Origin: Impatiens glandulifera
Lineage: Eukaryota; Streptophyta; Magnoliopsida; Ericales; Balsaminaceae
Assembly (NCBI RefSeq): GCF_907164915.1
Contig: NC_061870.1
Location: forward strand, 30,045,348 to 30,109,347
DNA length: 64,000 nucleotides
Direction: 5' to 3'
Below the pieces are notes generated by a model. The model searched no databases and had not been told where the DNA came from. It saw nothing but the letters and a program-made list of their open reading frames with translations. This document shows, piece after piece, positions 11,029 through 23,397 of this stretch. Positions within the stretch are counted from its first letter, which is position 1, and each line of letters starts with the position of its first letter. A program made the translations under genes and the position numbers.

Positions 11029-13097
11029 GGTAGAGAGAGAGAAACCATGGGAGATCTAAGCGCAGTGATCACTGATCGATCAGATCAGTAGCCAAGTAAA
11101 GCAAAAGAATATGCAGAGAGGAGAGAAATAATAATTTGTTGGTGAATGAATGATACAATATGACATGATTCAATAATGGGATGGGGATCAAGACTGCCAC
11201 GTTAATCACTTAGTACATGAAGGAAGGATGCTTTTGGTTAAAGGAATGGAAGTATCCTTTGGGTCCGACGATTTGGGCTCATCCAATATAGCTAGCTGGC
11301 AGCCTGGCACTGGCAGTAGTATGTCATATTGACTGACTTTGGGTTGGGTCCACGATCCTTTCGGCTCCATAAATAGACCACACATGCCACCCACATATAC
11401 AGACAAAATGTCATTATAACCAATTATTGCTTTCATCAACTGGTTAAGACTTAAGACATAAGACTACTCAAAAGATAATTTAAGAGTTCCTAATTTTCTT
11501 ACCACAATAAATCAAGAATCGTCACATATATAAGTGAAAGGCTTCCATCAAGATCGTATTCATGTACTTTCATATCTCTAAAAGAGAGAAAAACGAATAG
11601 AGACCTAGCTAGGTACATGTAACATAATGCACATGTATGTGTTCCTTGCACTTTCTGAGTTTCTGTCGTATATGCTCTCATTTATTGATAAGTTCACAAA
11701 AAACATATGGACCATCAAACAAATATGTTTTTAGTTTAAAAGATAGAATTAACTGCTGTCAATTTTACAACTTACTACACATGGTCTTTAATTTGATGAA
11801 GCAAGACGAGAATGTGTTTTACAAGTCTGCAATTTCATTTCATGCAAGCGTTTGAACCACACATTTGCCGATTGCAGCAGTTTCAAATTGAATGAACTAG
11901 AAGAAGCTCGATCCTAAAGGACACAAGAAAGGGACATCACTACAGCCTTACACAGTAAATAATTGAAGGGTGGTAGTTATATATTTGGACCAAGTCCGAA
12001 AATGACCCTAATATCTAGGTATTAGTCACTTCAAGAGGCTTATATGTATTCCAATTGTACAACAAACGATCATATGTATGTTTTTTTTGTTTTCTAAATT
12101 TAGCATATAAACTGGGTTTAAATATAAATATATGCAAAAGTTTTATGTCAATTAGTCTCATGAATTGCAACAGCAGATTTCAAAGAAGTTGAAAAAATCA
12201 TTTGTTATGAGCTAAAATGAGATAGGACAGCCGTGTAATCAAGTTTTCAAGACACCATCAAGTGGAGAAATTATGGCAAGTTTACCAATTTATAAAAATG
12301 ACAATTATTGGACTGTTATGACTTATGAGTGATGGAAAAACAACCAGCCACATAGAATTAGAAGAGTGGATTATAATTATTAGTGAGATAAGAAAAGGAT
12401 ATGCTTTTTGCACCTGAAAACAACGCATACCAGCATGTATGAACCATTGATGGGATTTCTGGATCATCTATAGGAAAGGGACAAAACTACACCAGCCTTG
12501 GAAATAGATATGAATCTTCAACATTATTATAGAAAGACAAAGTACCTCTGGCTCTACTTCATGTTGGGCCCCCCCTCCGGTCAGCATCACAAAGATGTTT
12601 TTTCTTTCTCTTCCGGATGCAATTAGACTCATGAACCTATGAATCAACAGCCATGGATTGATCTTATCCCTTTGATTTCAAGTTGCATAAAAAATAGAGC
12701 AGACCATAATGAGTGAGGGTGAGAGGATTCTTTCAAGTTACATGAGCCAAACACACACAGACTAAATAAAACTAATCCTAAACATGTATTACAATAATTG
12801 AATTCAGACAAAGAAATCATGATTGAGTGCAAAAAAGTGAGATTTCCATCTCAAATCAGAATTTTTATGGGCTAAAAAGATATATAGTTTATAGAGTCTA
12901 AATATGTCTTCAATGATATATATAAAACAAAAAATAGGAGTTTCTATATTACAATGCCTCCAAATTTTAACAGCCTATCAACAATTCACTGAAATTCTGA
13001 TATTTACAAAAAGGTTTATAATTTATAGAATAATACAGAAATCTAATACATATTTCCTATTTTCCTCAAAATCTTTGATACATCTATGTATTAAAAT
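11029..13097. other. Spacer upstream of CNGC2
   Basis: The right part of this region, read on the minus strand, must hold the CNGC2 promoter and 5'UTR, but I see no convincing TATA box. The rest has moderate base composition with no frame showing family motifs. An ORF at 12904-13260 on the plus strand is antisense to the pseudogene and is discounted. Confidence 0.5.
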
Positions 13098-13915
13098 CTA
13101 TTTTTTCTTGGATTTCCTTTCCTTGGACTGTTGGAGAGAATCGGGAGAGATGATATCGCTACCCCTTAATCTAGTGCTTTTAACAGAATGGTGGTCCTCG
13201 TTATGTTTTCCCTTTCCTTGTTTTGGCAACCTCACTGCCTCAGACATTCATGAGCTCTGATATCTTCCTGTATGTACTGAACCTCCTTTACTAATTGTCG
13301 ATTTTGAGCTTTTTGACCTATCACTTAGAGTGGGAATAGCAAAAGTGTGAGATTCAATGGGTTTGAGAAGTTCATGAAGATCTCTGATACAGTTGCTTCA
13401 AACAAACAGCTGACATGTTTCTGAAGTTCACTAGGCTCTTGGTAGTGAAAGTTAAATTAATTAAATTTAAATACATAAAGATCCCTTGCAGTATAATAAC
13501 TATTGCATCATGAAAACAGTTTGATAAAATTAAACTAGCACTTCATAATCATACAGCAGGAAGAAACCAGATAAGAACATTCATTATTGATTATCTAAAT
13601 TATACTTGCCTGATGAACTCTCGAAATTTCCGAGCAATCCAATAGCTCTTGCCCGTCAAAATCAGGAAGCTGCAGTAATCAACCAAGAATATTAGCTAAA
13701 CCATACCACCATATCATACCAAGCTGATCTCTCATGACAATCTATGTAAGAGAACTTTAAATCGGAAAATAATTAACTAAGTAAATTACCCGATCTTCCG
13801 GCCATTGAATAAGCCAAAGCTCAGCAGTATCTGATCAAGTAGGTTCAACAATAGAATCCCTGTCATCTACCTCCCCTCAATTAGAAGCGTCCAGCCTTTC
13901 ATTTCCCGCCACCAT
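13098..13915 (-). pseudogene. Decayed gene resembling plant Mediator-associated protein 2 (RPA34-like)
   Basis: From an ATG at 13915 one frame reads MVAGNERLDASN*GEVDD...IVEPT*SDTAELWLIQWPEDR with two in-frame TGA codons, then a plausible donor (CGG|GTAATT). The next exon-like block (about 13609-13668) reads LPDFDGQELLDCSEISRVHQ. The pair LWLIQWP + PDFDGQEL is the N-terminal signature I remember for plant Mediator-associated protein 2. A distal block (about 13098-13437) reads CIRDLHELLKPIESH...GRYQSS, a third in-frame TGA, then a basic tail ending KERKSKKK and TAG. The expected middle of the protein is missing. Family assignment is from memory. An alternative is a real gene whose exons I have misplaced, but three TGAs in otherwise coherent frames argue for decay. 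Confidence 0.5.
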
Positions 13916-14498
13916 GGATATCTATTCTGACCTGATAGAGAACTATGTGTCTATCTTCCAAAATGGTGAAGAAGAGAGGAAAGGAGACGCGAACGCGCGA
14001 TAGAGGAAGCGCGACAAAGACCTAACCTACCCTCTTAACTGTTGGTCTTGGCCGGGTACCCGCGTCTTCTGATTTCAGGCTCCGAACACATCACCAGAAT
14101 CAGTTAGGTCGGGTCGGGCCACTCGAACCTGGACAGTTTTTTTATGCATTTCAATTTCACGCTCATTATCGTCTTCAAATAAAAAATCACAATAATTCAA
14201 AAAATTACTATATTCATTTTAAAAAATAAGCTTATTCTAAATGAAAAAATAGAATAAATATCAATTTTAAATAAGTTTATTATTATTATTATTATTTGTG
14301 GAGATACAAAATAAAATATATATATATTTTTTGAATTATCTAGTGGTTGTAGATAAATTATCGAATTTTTAATCATCGTAATCGTTTGATGCGTATTATT
14401 CGTAATGCTATTATTATTATTATGACATATAGTCGGTCAGAAAGTTGATATTTTCTTTCGAATAATTTATTAAATAATTTTGTTTTTTTATATAGTTT

Positions 14499-14530
<32 letters not shown>

Positions 14531-15112
14531 TATTAAAAAGTACTATACGAAACATGTATTATTAATTAAACTATATTTGTTTTATGGTCCTTATACTATA
14601 TTTATTTTTGGCTATATTTACTATGTAAATAGTTGAACAATAAATATGATAGCCGTAGCCTACCTTGTAGTCTAATAAAAAAAAGCAAAACAAAATTGAA
14701 TAGCAAATAAAGTGGATTCTAGCCTTTTCTTGTTGGATATTAAATAAAGTTTAATACAATATTTTAAACCATTAAGAATATAGAAGGTATAACTCTCAAC
14801 TCCCTTTTAAATAATTTTATTTGTATTAACACTAAAATTATTAAAATAAATAAAAAAATTGAAGCAATTCACAAATTTTGGACAAAATATTTTCCAAATA
14901 ATGTAAGTTAAGTTGTTGATCAACATTGACAATTCACAAATAATTTATAGTCAATATAAAGGATTATCATGTAAGTTTGTTTAATCATAATTAGATCGTA
15001 ATAATAAAATATTTACGTAAAAATATATATAAATAAAAGCATTAAAGTTTAGAAATAAAGACAGTTTGGATCTGCGATTCTCTTTCTCTTCCCCCGTCGG
15101 TCGGTCGGTCGG
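13916..15112. other. Spacer between the pseudogene and the RING gene
   Basis: 13916-14150 is GC-richer and could be the old promoter/5'UTR of the minus-strand pseudogene (GCGCGATAGAGGAAGCGCGA-like sequence). 14150-15060 is AT-rich with a (TA)n tract at 14500-14521. No gene seen. Confidence 0.5.
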
Positions 15113-15300
15113 TATAAAGATTTGCAGACCAGATTGTTGAACAGATGCAAGTGAAAGAGAGAGTATGAAGGAGGAAAATATCATAACGAAACCCTAACAG
15201 ACTAATCGGTAAGAATCAAATCTTCCAATCATCATTATGGGCGATCACCAGATCTCAATTATTAGGGTTTATAATATTTTCAATCTTGTCCCTTAATTAG
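15113..15300 (+). promoter_or_regulatory. TATA-like box, 5'UTR exon and 5'UTR intron of the RING gene
   Basis: A TATAAAG box at 15113-15119 follows a (GGTC)n run at 15096-15112. A leader ending ...ACTAATCG is followed by donor GTAAGA at 15209 and acceptor CCTTAATTAG ending at 15300. The start codon is therefore reached 18 bp into the second exon. The UTR intron is inferred from splice signals only. Confidence 0.5.
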
Positions 15301-15318
15301 TTGTCGAAAGTGTTTCCA

Positions 15319-16071
15319 ATGTGGAAGTTTGCGTCAAATTGCATTGGAAGTGGTATAAGAGGAGGGAATCTGAAGATAAATGAAAAAGCTACAGAATGCA
15401 CAGATGATGATGATGATGATGAAATATCTTCAAATTGTTCATCAAGGGTTGGAGAAGATGAAGGACTGGAGTGTCCTATATGTTGGGAATATTTCAACAT
15501 AGTAGAAAATGTACCCTATGTATTATGGTGTGGTCACAGTGTTTGCAAGAATTGCATTCTGGGATTGCAATGGGGTGCCATTATTAAGTTTCTTCCATTG
15601 CAGCTTCCACTCTTTATATCATGTCCTTGGTGCAATTACTTATCTCCACGTCTGATATATAAGGGAAATCTCAAGTTCCCATGTAAGAACTATTTCTTAC
15701 TATCAATGGTTGAGAGTAGGAATTCTCAAAGAGTGAAATCTCATTCTTCATTCTTCTGCCATCATGACAACTACTGTCCATCGAGGGAACAACAGTATAA
15801 TCATATGAGTGTGAATTGTTATGATTTGGAGAGATTGGTGCAGTATAATTGGTATGTGAGAAAGTGTGTTGGATTGATTGTTGAGTTGATGACAAAGTTC
15901 CCGCTTGTTGTAATATTCATGGTGATTGTGTTGTATGCAGTTCCGGCTAGTGCAACAATCTTGGCTCTATATGTAGTCATCACGGTTCTGTTTGCGCTTC
16001 CTTCGTTCCTTATTCTGTATTTTGCTTATCCCAGTTTGGATTGGCTGGTGAAGGAGATCATTACTTCTTGA
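15319..16071 (+). CDS. RING-HC finger membrane protein (putative E3 ubiquitin ligase)
   Basis: 250 aa, single coding exon. The first ATG gives MWKFASNCIGSGIRGG, an N-terminus I recognise from a small plant RING family. An acidic Asp run (about residues 29-34) precedes a C3HC4 RING at residues 52-105: CPIC, WCGH, CKNC and CPWC supply the zinc ligands, with an unusually long loop (ILGLQWGAIIKFLPLQLPLFIS) before the last pair. A conserved GNLKFPCKNYFLL stretch follows. Residues from about 195 hold two hydrophobic segments (VVIFMVIVLYAVP; ILALYVVITVLFALPSFLILYF), so it is probably an integral membrane E3 with a cytosolic RING. The substrate is unknown. The remembered Arabidopsis relative is At3g29270, next to the PPR relative there as here. 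Confidence 0.85.
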   Translation: MWKFASNCIGSGIRGGNLKINEKATECTDDDDDDEISSNCSSRVGEDEGLECPICWEYFNIVENVPYVLWCGHSVCKNCILGLQWGAIIKFLPLQLPLFISCPWCNYLSPRLIYKGNLKFPCKNYFLLSMVESRNSQRVKSHSSFFCHHDNYCPSREQQYNHMSVNCYDLERLVQYNWYVRKCVGLIVELMTKFPLVVIFMVIVLYAVPASATILALYVVITVLFALPSFLILYFAYPSLDWLVKEIITS

Positions 16072-16521
16072 AACAGCAGCAGCAGCCAGCTTCCCCTGTT
16101 TCTAGTCATTATTATTATTGTTGTTGTACAATTTGATCTTACTAGAAGCTTGTCTTTGTATGCATTGTTTTTGTTGTTGGTCTTGTTTTGTACATAAGAC
16201 TAGACAAAGCCCAAGTCCCCCACAATGGGTATGCTTTGCCAGATGTTAAGTGGTTGTATTATTATTGTCAAGTAAATGGTAAGCTACTTGAATTGTCTCA
16301 TTTATGGTTCTATATTATTATTGTGGTTAGAGTTTTATAATTTAACAAAGTTTAGATGGTTTTAATGATTGCCCTAATACAATGATGATTTTTATTTATT
16401 TTATTGTAACATTTACTATATATATTTATTTTAATTACTAAAAATAAAAAATAAAAACTTGCTTGATAGAAAAACGGAGAGAGATAGGCCTCATCTTCTT
16501 CTTCAACATCCAGCCCACCAC

Positions 16522-16522
16522 T

Positions 16523-16556
<34 letters not shown>

Positions 16557-16939
16557 TCTCTCAGCCTTCCTTGCGTAATCGCGTCTATTTACAGGTAAAT
16601 GATTCGTTTTTTCTTTAAATTTAATTTGTACTCGAATCCTGTAGAATTATCTTGACTGAATTGGGTCTTCATCATCTGTTCTTATATCTCAAAATCTAAG
16701 AACAATCAATTTTGCGGCACCGCCACATTAGTAAACTAAGTAGGTTAGTTTATGCAGCTATTGGTAGGAGAGCTGAAAAAAATTAGGGTTTACTGGAAAA
16801 ACTATACAGTCCTTACTGAATAGATGATAATATTGATGGGTTGAACTTAAAGACATGATTTTGTTGAGAATCTATAGATGGGTCCTTACCATATTACTCA
16901 TGAAATGCTATAACTAATTACTGTGTCTTCATACCACAG
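16522..16939 (+). promoter_or_regulatory. 5'UTR of the PPR gene with (CA)n and a leader intron
   Basis: A CT-rich stretch and a (CA)n run (16532-16553) lie in the leader. Donor ACAG|GTAAAT at 16595 and acceptor ATACCACAG ending at 16939 define a likely 345-bp 5'UTR intron. The ATG follows 7 bp after the acceptor. Confidence 0.6.
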
Positions 16940-16946
16940 GGCCGAC

Positions 16947-18658
16947 ATGGCTGAACTGTTGAGAAATTCACTAACAATTCCCGGTTCTTCATGTGGTGGT
17001 GGTGGTGGATATAGTTTCCCCCATTACCCAACAACAACCACTTTCAATTTTAAAACCCTAGTTCCAAGTAGAAGAAGGCTTGCAAGGATTAATGCCCAAA
17101 GCTCCTTGGTTATTACATCAGAAGATTCAAAATCCGGTGGCCTCAATCATTCTTCAACTGAATTAATCAAACTACACTATCTTGAAGAAAGGGATGAAGA
17201 AATACTGTCGAGAAGGATTTTAAACCTCAGTAGACTGAACAAGGTTACAAGTGCAGTAGAGTTGTACAGATCCATGCAATTTTCAGATCTTCGTCCCAAT
17301 TCACACGCCTGTAATTCCCTCATCGCATCCCTCTTAAGAAACCAAATGCTCGATTCAGCTCTAACAATCTTCGAATCCATGAGAACAAGCGACCTCATCA
17401 GTAGCCATACTTGCAGCCTAGTCCTCAAGGCAGTTTCCAATGCCCGTGGCTTCGATGCAGCATTGCACATGTTCAACGATCTAGAAAGCCAGGTCGACGT
17501 CAGGAAAATCTTCGACCCCATCGTCTACAACACGATGATATCCGTTTGTTCTAAATCGAACAAATGGGTACAGGCCGAGAGAATCTGGAGACTCGTTGCG
17601 AATTCCAATACGTGTATCGCGACTAGCCTCACTTATCGCCTGTTGATATGCACGTTTGTTCGGTGCGGGCAGAACGAGTTGGCAATCGACGCGTACGAGG
17701 AAATGATTCGTCACAAACTCGATCCGACAGAGGATGTTATGCACGCTGTTATAGGAGCGTGTAGCCGAGAAGAAGGTAAGTGGGAGTTGGGATTAAATGT
17801 CTTTCAAAGAATGCTGGACGATGGAATGAAACCAACTATTGTAGATTGTAATTCCCTGATTAACGCGTTGGGGAAACACGGTGAAGTCAAACGAGCCTTT
17901 AGAATCTACCAAGCGATGAAGTCTGACGTTATTGGTCACAAGCCGGATGCATATACATGGAACGGGCTTCTTGGCGGTTTGTACAAAGCGAACAGACACG
18001 GTGAAGTTATTAAACTGTTTCAGAGAATTAAGGATGATGAAGAAGAAGAAAACAATAATAATGTGATAAATTCACATTTATACAATACATGTCTAATGTC
18101 ATGTCAAAGGCTAGGTTTATGGGATAAAAGTCTGCAACTATTATGGGAGATGGAAACATCCGGATTTCAGATTTCAACCGCGACCTATAATCTCGTGATC
18201 GGGGCCTGTGAGGTGGCGAGAAAGCCGAAAGTCGCATTGCAGGTTTACGAACGGATGATGGACCAAAAATGTGAACCGGACATGTTTACACTTTCATCTA
18301 TGGTCAGAATTTGTGTGTGGGGTTCCATGTGGATTGAAGTGGAGCAAATCATAAAGGTAAAAAAAGAACAAGCATAACATATATGCCTAAAATTTCAATT
18401 GTTTTGCCATCTTATACTGTTTTCAAGTTTGATTTGCAGAGTGTTGTTGGGAGTAATAATGGCGATTGGTCGTCACTTTATAACATTGCGATTCAAGGAG
18501 TTTGTTTAAGAGGGAAAAGCGACATGGCTACTAAGATGTACATAAAAATGAGAAAGAGTGGACTCGAACCAGATGGGAAAACCAGGGCTTTGATGCTTCA
18601 AATATTGAAAGATAAAACCAAGCTCAGTGAAGTGGTTTCATCATCATCAGTATCTTAA
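16947..18658 (+). CDS. Pentatricopeptide repeat protein (At3g29290/EMB2076-like), probably organellar
   Basis: The CDS is join(16947..18356,18440..18658), 542 aa. The N-terminus MAELLRNSLTIPGSS and a following Ser/Arg-rich region look like an organelle transit peptide. From about residue 95 P-type PPR helices follow, e.g. VYNTMISVCSKSNKWVQAERI, YNLVIGACEVARKPKVALQVY and YNIAIQGVCLRGKSDMATKMY, roughly nine or ten repeats with no E/DYW editing domain. Such proteins bind organellar RNA and affect its stability, splicing or translation. An Asp/Glu/Asn-rich insertion (DDEEEENNNN) interrupts one repeat. The single intron is phase 0. Length fits the remembered 540 aa of EMB2076, an embryo-essential gene; one-to-one orthology is inferred from length and neighbours. 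Confidence 0.85.
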
Positions 18659-18995
18659 TTACAAGTTTATACTATGATGTATTATATGAATTAGATATGG
18701 AGAATAGCACAAAAGCAAACATTATATATTTTTTCTTGAGACACAAGAAGAATGAATACTAGTAATTAAAAGTTTTTTTATTGCATCATCAAGTTCAAAC
18801 CACATGAAGGTAGGTATTGGACTTGTAACAACAACGTACAACAGAAATAATATGGTAACTTTTTTCATAACCCAAAATGAATCAAACTAGTACTCATGTA
18901 TGTGAAGGGATCCGACATTTTAAAACAAGTGAAATGAAAGACGGACGTACCTTACCCAATGGGAAAAATGCACGCATGATGAATGAATCAGATTA

Positions 18996-20438
18996 TTAAG
19001 CCACAGCTGGCATGTCCTTTAGCCATGCATCTAGAGGCTTACCAATGGAGTAGACGATAAATCCAATCTCCCTCAACTTCTCCGAATCCACCACGTTCCT
19101 TCCATCAAAAACAAAAGCAGGCTTCTGCATGTTGTCGTATATCTTCTTATAATCAAGACCCTTGAATTCATCCCACTCGGTGAGTATGCATATGCAATGA
19201 GCATCCTTACTCGCCTCATACGCATCCCAAACCACGCTAACTTGTTTCACAGTCGTCGGACTAGTCGGTTGGAGATGAAGGGGATGATCCCAGTCAAACT
19301 TGTTCATCGTCAGGTCTCTTTGTATCTGATCCTCAGATACCTGAGGATCGTATATGCTCAAACGGGCCCTATCTCCTATCAATCCCTTACAAACATCAAT
19401 AGCCGGCGTCTCTCTCGTATCCCCTGTATCTTTCTTGAACGCAAACCCGAGAATCGCAATCTTCTTGTTCGAAACAGTGTTGAACATGGACGACACAACC
19501 CTGTTCACAAAACGGCTCTTCTGATAATCGTTGATCTTTATCACTTGCTTCCAGTATTCCGCAACCTCGGGCAGCCCGTTGCATTCGCATATGTACACCA
19601 GGTTCAAGATATCCTTCTGGAAGCAAGACCCGCCAAACCCAACGCTTGCGTTTAGGAACCTCGACCCAATTCTAGTGTCCTTTCCGATCGCGTACGACAC
19701 TTGTGCGACGTCAGCTCCGGTTGCCTCGCAGAGAGCTGACATGGCATTGACTGACGAGATCCTCTGTGCCAAGAAAGCGTTGGCAGCAAGCTTAGAGAGT
19801 TCGGCCGACCAGAGATTGGTGCATAGGATTCTATCGTCAGAGACCCAATGGGAATACACGGCCTTCAGCGTTTGGATGGCCCTCTGCCCTTCGGGTGTCT
19901 CTCGACCACCGATTAGAACACGGTCAGGCTCGAAGAGATCTCCGATAGCGGTTCCCTCCGCAAGGAATTCCGGGTTGGATAGAATCTGGAAATTAATCCC
20001 TTTGCTGTTGTGCGTCAGGATTTTCTCAATTGCTTCTGCTGTTTTGACAGGAACAGTTGATTTCTCGACGACTATCTTATCGGTTTTGGATACATCGGCA
20101 ATCATACGAGCAGCACTCTCCCAGTAGGTGAGATCCGCAGCTTTGCCTGCACCGAGTCCTCTAGTCTTGGTTGGTGTATTGACTGAAACAAAAACTATGT
20201 CAGCTTCGTGAACGTGTTTCTCCACTTCGGTGCTGAAGAATAGGTTCTTGCCACGACATTGCTTCACCACATCGTCCAAGCCTGGCTCATAGATGGGGAG
20301 CTGGTCACTGTTCCATGCACTGATACGCGGAACAGAAATGTCGACCACAACCACTTCAATATTTGGACATTTGAGGGCAATCACTGCCATTGTTGGCCCA
20401 CCAACATAACCCGCTCCAATACAGCAAATCTTCACCAT
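18996..20438 (-). CDS. UGD: UDP-glucose 6-dehydrogenase
   Basis: 480 aa, uninterrupted, as in other plant UGDs. It oxidises UDP-glucose twice with NAD+ to UDP-glucuronate, the cytosolic precursor of pectin and hemicellulose sugars. The N-terminal Rossmann motif is GAGYVGGPT (residues 8-16). [11 protein letters not shown] and [11 protein letters not shown] are substrate-binding blocks. The catalytic cysteine is Cys272 in [10 protein letters not shown], and the C-terminal NAD/UDP domain has [18 protein letters not shown]. The start is the [11 protein letters not shown] methionine; the open frame continues 26 codons further upstream but through a splice acceptor, so that part is leader. Arabidopsis UGD2 (At3g29360) and UGD3 (At5g15490) are the likely relatives. 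Confidence 0.97.
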   Translation of the reverse strand: MVKICCIGAGYVGGPTMAVIALKCPNIEVVVVDISVPRISAWNSDQLPIYEPGLDDVVKQCRGKNLFFSTEVEKHVHEADIVFVSVNTPTKTRGLGAGKAADLTYWESAARMIADVSKTDKIVVEKSTVPVKTAEAIEKILTHNSKGINFQILSNPEFLAEGTAIGDLFEPDRVLIGGRETPEGQRAIQTLKAVYSHWVSDDRILCTNLWSAELSKLAANAFLAQRISSVNAMSALCEATGADVAQVSYAIGKDTRIGSRFLNASVGFGGSCFQKDILNLVYICECNGLPEVAEYWKQVIKINDYQKSRFVNRVVSSMFNTVSNKKIAILGFAFKKDTGDTRETPAIDVCKGLIGDRARLSIYDPQVSEDQIQRDLTMNKFDWDHPLHLQPTSPTTVKQVSVVWDAYEASKDAHCICILTEWDEFKGLDYKKIYDNMQKPAFVFDGRNVVDSEKLREIGFIVYSIGKPLDAWLKDMPAVA

Positions 20439-20455
20439 TTTTTTTCCTTTTCTAC

Positions 20456-21481
20456 CTAGAACATGACAAAAAGAAAGATAAAATAAGAATACACTAGATA
20501 GACCAGCTTTCCACATGAAACTAATAGGCAGACATAAATGTTATGTACTAATCCATGCAGTTTGAAAACGAATTTACCCTTTCAATACTCTTTTAGCCAC
20601 TGTTTGTCAAATTGTTAGCTAATACAGTCTTCCATTCCCAATAGCTTTTCACAATATTAATTTAGGGCATAATCAAACTTAACATTCCTGTAATGGTTTA
20701 GGAGTCTTGAAAACATAAAGAGTTCAACTGCGAATACAATGATAGGAAAATTCTAGTTTCTATGCAGATCTGTAAGAAAGTAACCAAATATCTTGACCGG
20801 TAAAGCCATTTTCTGTGTGAGCACTAGTAGATCTAAGCTAACACACTAGACTTGTTATATATAGAACATAAACAACACAAAACAAACTCGAATGCATATG
20901 AGAAGAGCACATCTAAACAATGTTATAACGAATAAATTAATTAACAATCCATTGCAAGAACAAGATAATTATCAAGAAGATCACAGATTAGATCCAACGA
21001 AACAAACACTAACCGCCACCAAATCAAGTTACTAGCAGAAGAAGCAAAAGAAGCGAATAGATCGAATTATAATTTTGTGGAAATGTAGTCAGATCTGATA
21101 ACCGTTCGTAAGAAAATATCAATCATGTTCTACCGATCACCGGAAGAACAAATCTCGCTGCAGATCAAAACATTTTACAAAAGAAAGAAAGAAAGAAGAA
21201 GAATCTTCGTAGGTAATTATAAATTGAATCCTTGAATTCCATACAATCATGTATTCAGAACAACAATGGTGAATAATTAAGTAGTGAATATATAAACAAT
21301 GTAGCAGAAACGGAAAGGAATCAAAATTGTAATCTAGTTGAGATTGAGATTAAAACTTACTTCTTACCGAGAGATCAAGAGAGAATGAAGATGCAGGATT
21401 ATGAGATCCGGCGAGCTGTTCCTGCACAAGTAAGGACCAGCTGTAATGAGCATGGAAGAGAAACAAACATGCCCTTATATA
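20456..21481 (-). promoter_or_regulatory. UGD promoter, leader exon and long 5'UTR intron
   Basis: On the minus strand a TATATAAG box lies at 21474-21481, with an inverted CCAAT (TTGATTGG) upstream at about 21492-21499. A short leader exon ends near 21368 at donor GTAAGA. The acceptor TTCTAG ends at 20456, 18 bp before the ATG. This makes a UTR intron of about 912 bp, the arrangement usual for plant UGD genes. A second possible donor (GTAAGT) lies a few bases downstream. Confidence 0.7.
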
Positions 21482-23397
21482 CCCGTTAACCAATCAAGAT
21501 CCCTCCTCTCTCACAACTGAAATCTAAGGACAAAATGGTCAAATTACACAATTATTAATAATAGACTAAAGGTAGTTAATGACGTATTTTTAAATTCATC
21601 ATTTTTTAAATAAGATTATTGTTACTTCCTAATTCAATATTGTATAAAATTTTCACTTTATTTAAAACCGAATATAACTACAACAGATAAGCTGTGATAA
21701 GATTAAAGATATATCATCGATTTAAATAAACGAACTAATTAGATCTGTATTAAAAGTATATTAATTAAGTTGTGATATTTGAATTTACTAACTTGATATT
21801 TTGGTTGTCTTTAATTAATAATAAAAAATTATTATTATGTTGATGTTTTTAATTAATGCAAGCGAAATTGAATTTAAAAGTATAAAAAACTCAGAACTAA
21901 TTTAATCTACCTACTTAGTTATGAATTAATTAGGAGACATACAAATAAATAAAAAGTCAATATATTAATATTATATTTTATGGTTATCTTCATATGAAAA
22001 CTTGTAAAATAAGGATCATCATAACTTGGAACTCAAAAAGTGCATGTTGAAGTAACGCCTAAGTCACTATGATGTGTTGCTCCATGTGGAGAAAACAAAA
22101 CAAAATACATTTTACAATATTAAATGGCCTATTTCGAGAAAAATCATTTTAGTGAACATAGTTTGTGTTAGATTCAATCTCAACTTTAACCTAAACTCAA
22201 AATATTAATTTGGGTTGTGTTGAATTTGTGATGAGTTTAGTTTATTTCAGGTTGGGTTAGAGTTATTTAAATTTAAATTAATTTAATTTAATTATTTCTT
22301 ATCAATCCAATATAAACTAACCATCTTTCATCTTCAATATATTCTCTTAATTTTAAGACGTTGATCTTCATTACAGTCAAATAGAAAATAATTGCAAATT
22401 TTAAAATTTTTAATAAATTAATTTGTTTATGAAAATATATAAAGTTTACGATATTTGAGATTTTATCTAGTATGAATTATTTAAATAATATATATTAATC
22501 TTACATATTATTTCTTCAATTAATTTAATAATTAAATTATCAAAATAATCTCAAACAAATCAAAATTATGTTAATCAGATAAAAAAAATATATAATAATG
22601 TTAAAGACATATTAGACGGAATAAAAAAATTTAAACAGACAAAAAAATGTTAAATGTGTCACAAGTGTGTTAAACGGGTCAAAACATGTTAAATATGTTA
22701 AAAACGTGATAAATGTACCAAAATGTGTTAAATGAGTAAAAAACGTGTTACATGTACTAAAATATGTTTAATGTGATAAACGTGCTAAAACGTGTCAAAA
22801 ACATGTGAAATTGATTAAAACGAATTATATATTTGTTAAAATAAAAACATATTAAACAAGTCAAAACAAGACTAACAAATAAAATATTAGTTCAACAAGT
22901 TAAAATGGTGTTGTATTAAGTAAACATATTAAATTAAGTAAAACAAATTAAATAATTGTTAAACAAATTAAAATGTATTAATCGGGAACAATGTGTTAAA
23001 AACTAAAATTTAGTTTGCAAACCATAGTTCATTTTAAATTTGAAAATTTAAGAAAACTCTCATAAATTGGCAATATAACTGAGTATTAATTTAATAAAAT
23101 TAGATAGGACAAATTCATTATATGATTCAAGAAAAATCCTTAATCTGGTATTGCATCACATGAATAGAATACAATCAATTAAAGCTTGATTTTGAGAGAT
23201 TCAAATGAAGCATTAACTTTAAGATAAATAGTGGTTCTCATAAATAACACTGAAAATGCTTTCTTGAAAACAAACCATAGATGGATAAAACCATTATCAA
23301 ATTTATATTCCTTTAAAGACAAAATTAAAACAATCCAAAATAACCATGCAAATAGTTCACCACAACAAAACTTCTAATAAAACTTTGCAGCAACACT
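21482..23397. other. Spacer between UGD and RPS19
   Basis: AT-rich with a degenerate short-unit repeat at 22590-22990 (listed separately). No coding frame is supported. The part near 23300 is the RPS19 3'UTR. Confidence 0.6.
22590..22990. repeat. Degenerate short tandem repeat (about 18-20 bp, AAAACRTGTTAAATGTG-type)
   Basis: Words such as ATGTTAAATGTGTC, GTGTTAAACGGGTC, CATGTTAAATATG and GTGTTAAATGAGT recur at about 18-20 bp spacing, with strong divergence between units. It is probably an old minisatellite or the eroded end of a transposon. Confidence 0.6.

Noticed and set aside
12904..13260. Plus-strand ORF of 118 codons
   Set aside because: Hydrophobic, motif-free and antisense to the distal part of the decayed gene; starts in AT-rich spacer.
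19197..20127. Plus-strand ORFs of 152 and 198 codons
   Set aside because: Antisense shadows of the UGD coding sequence, which is certain on the minus strand.
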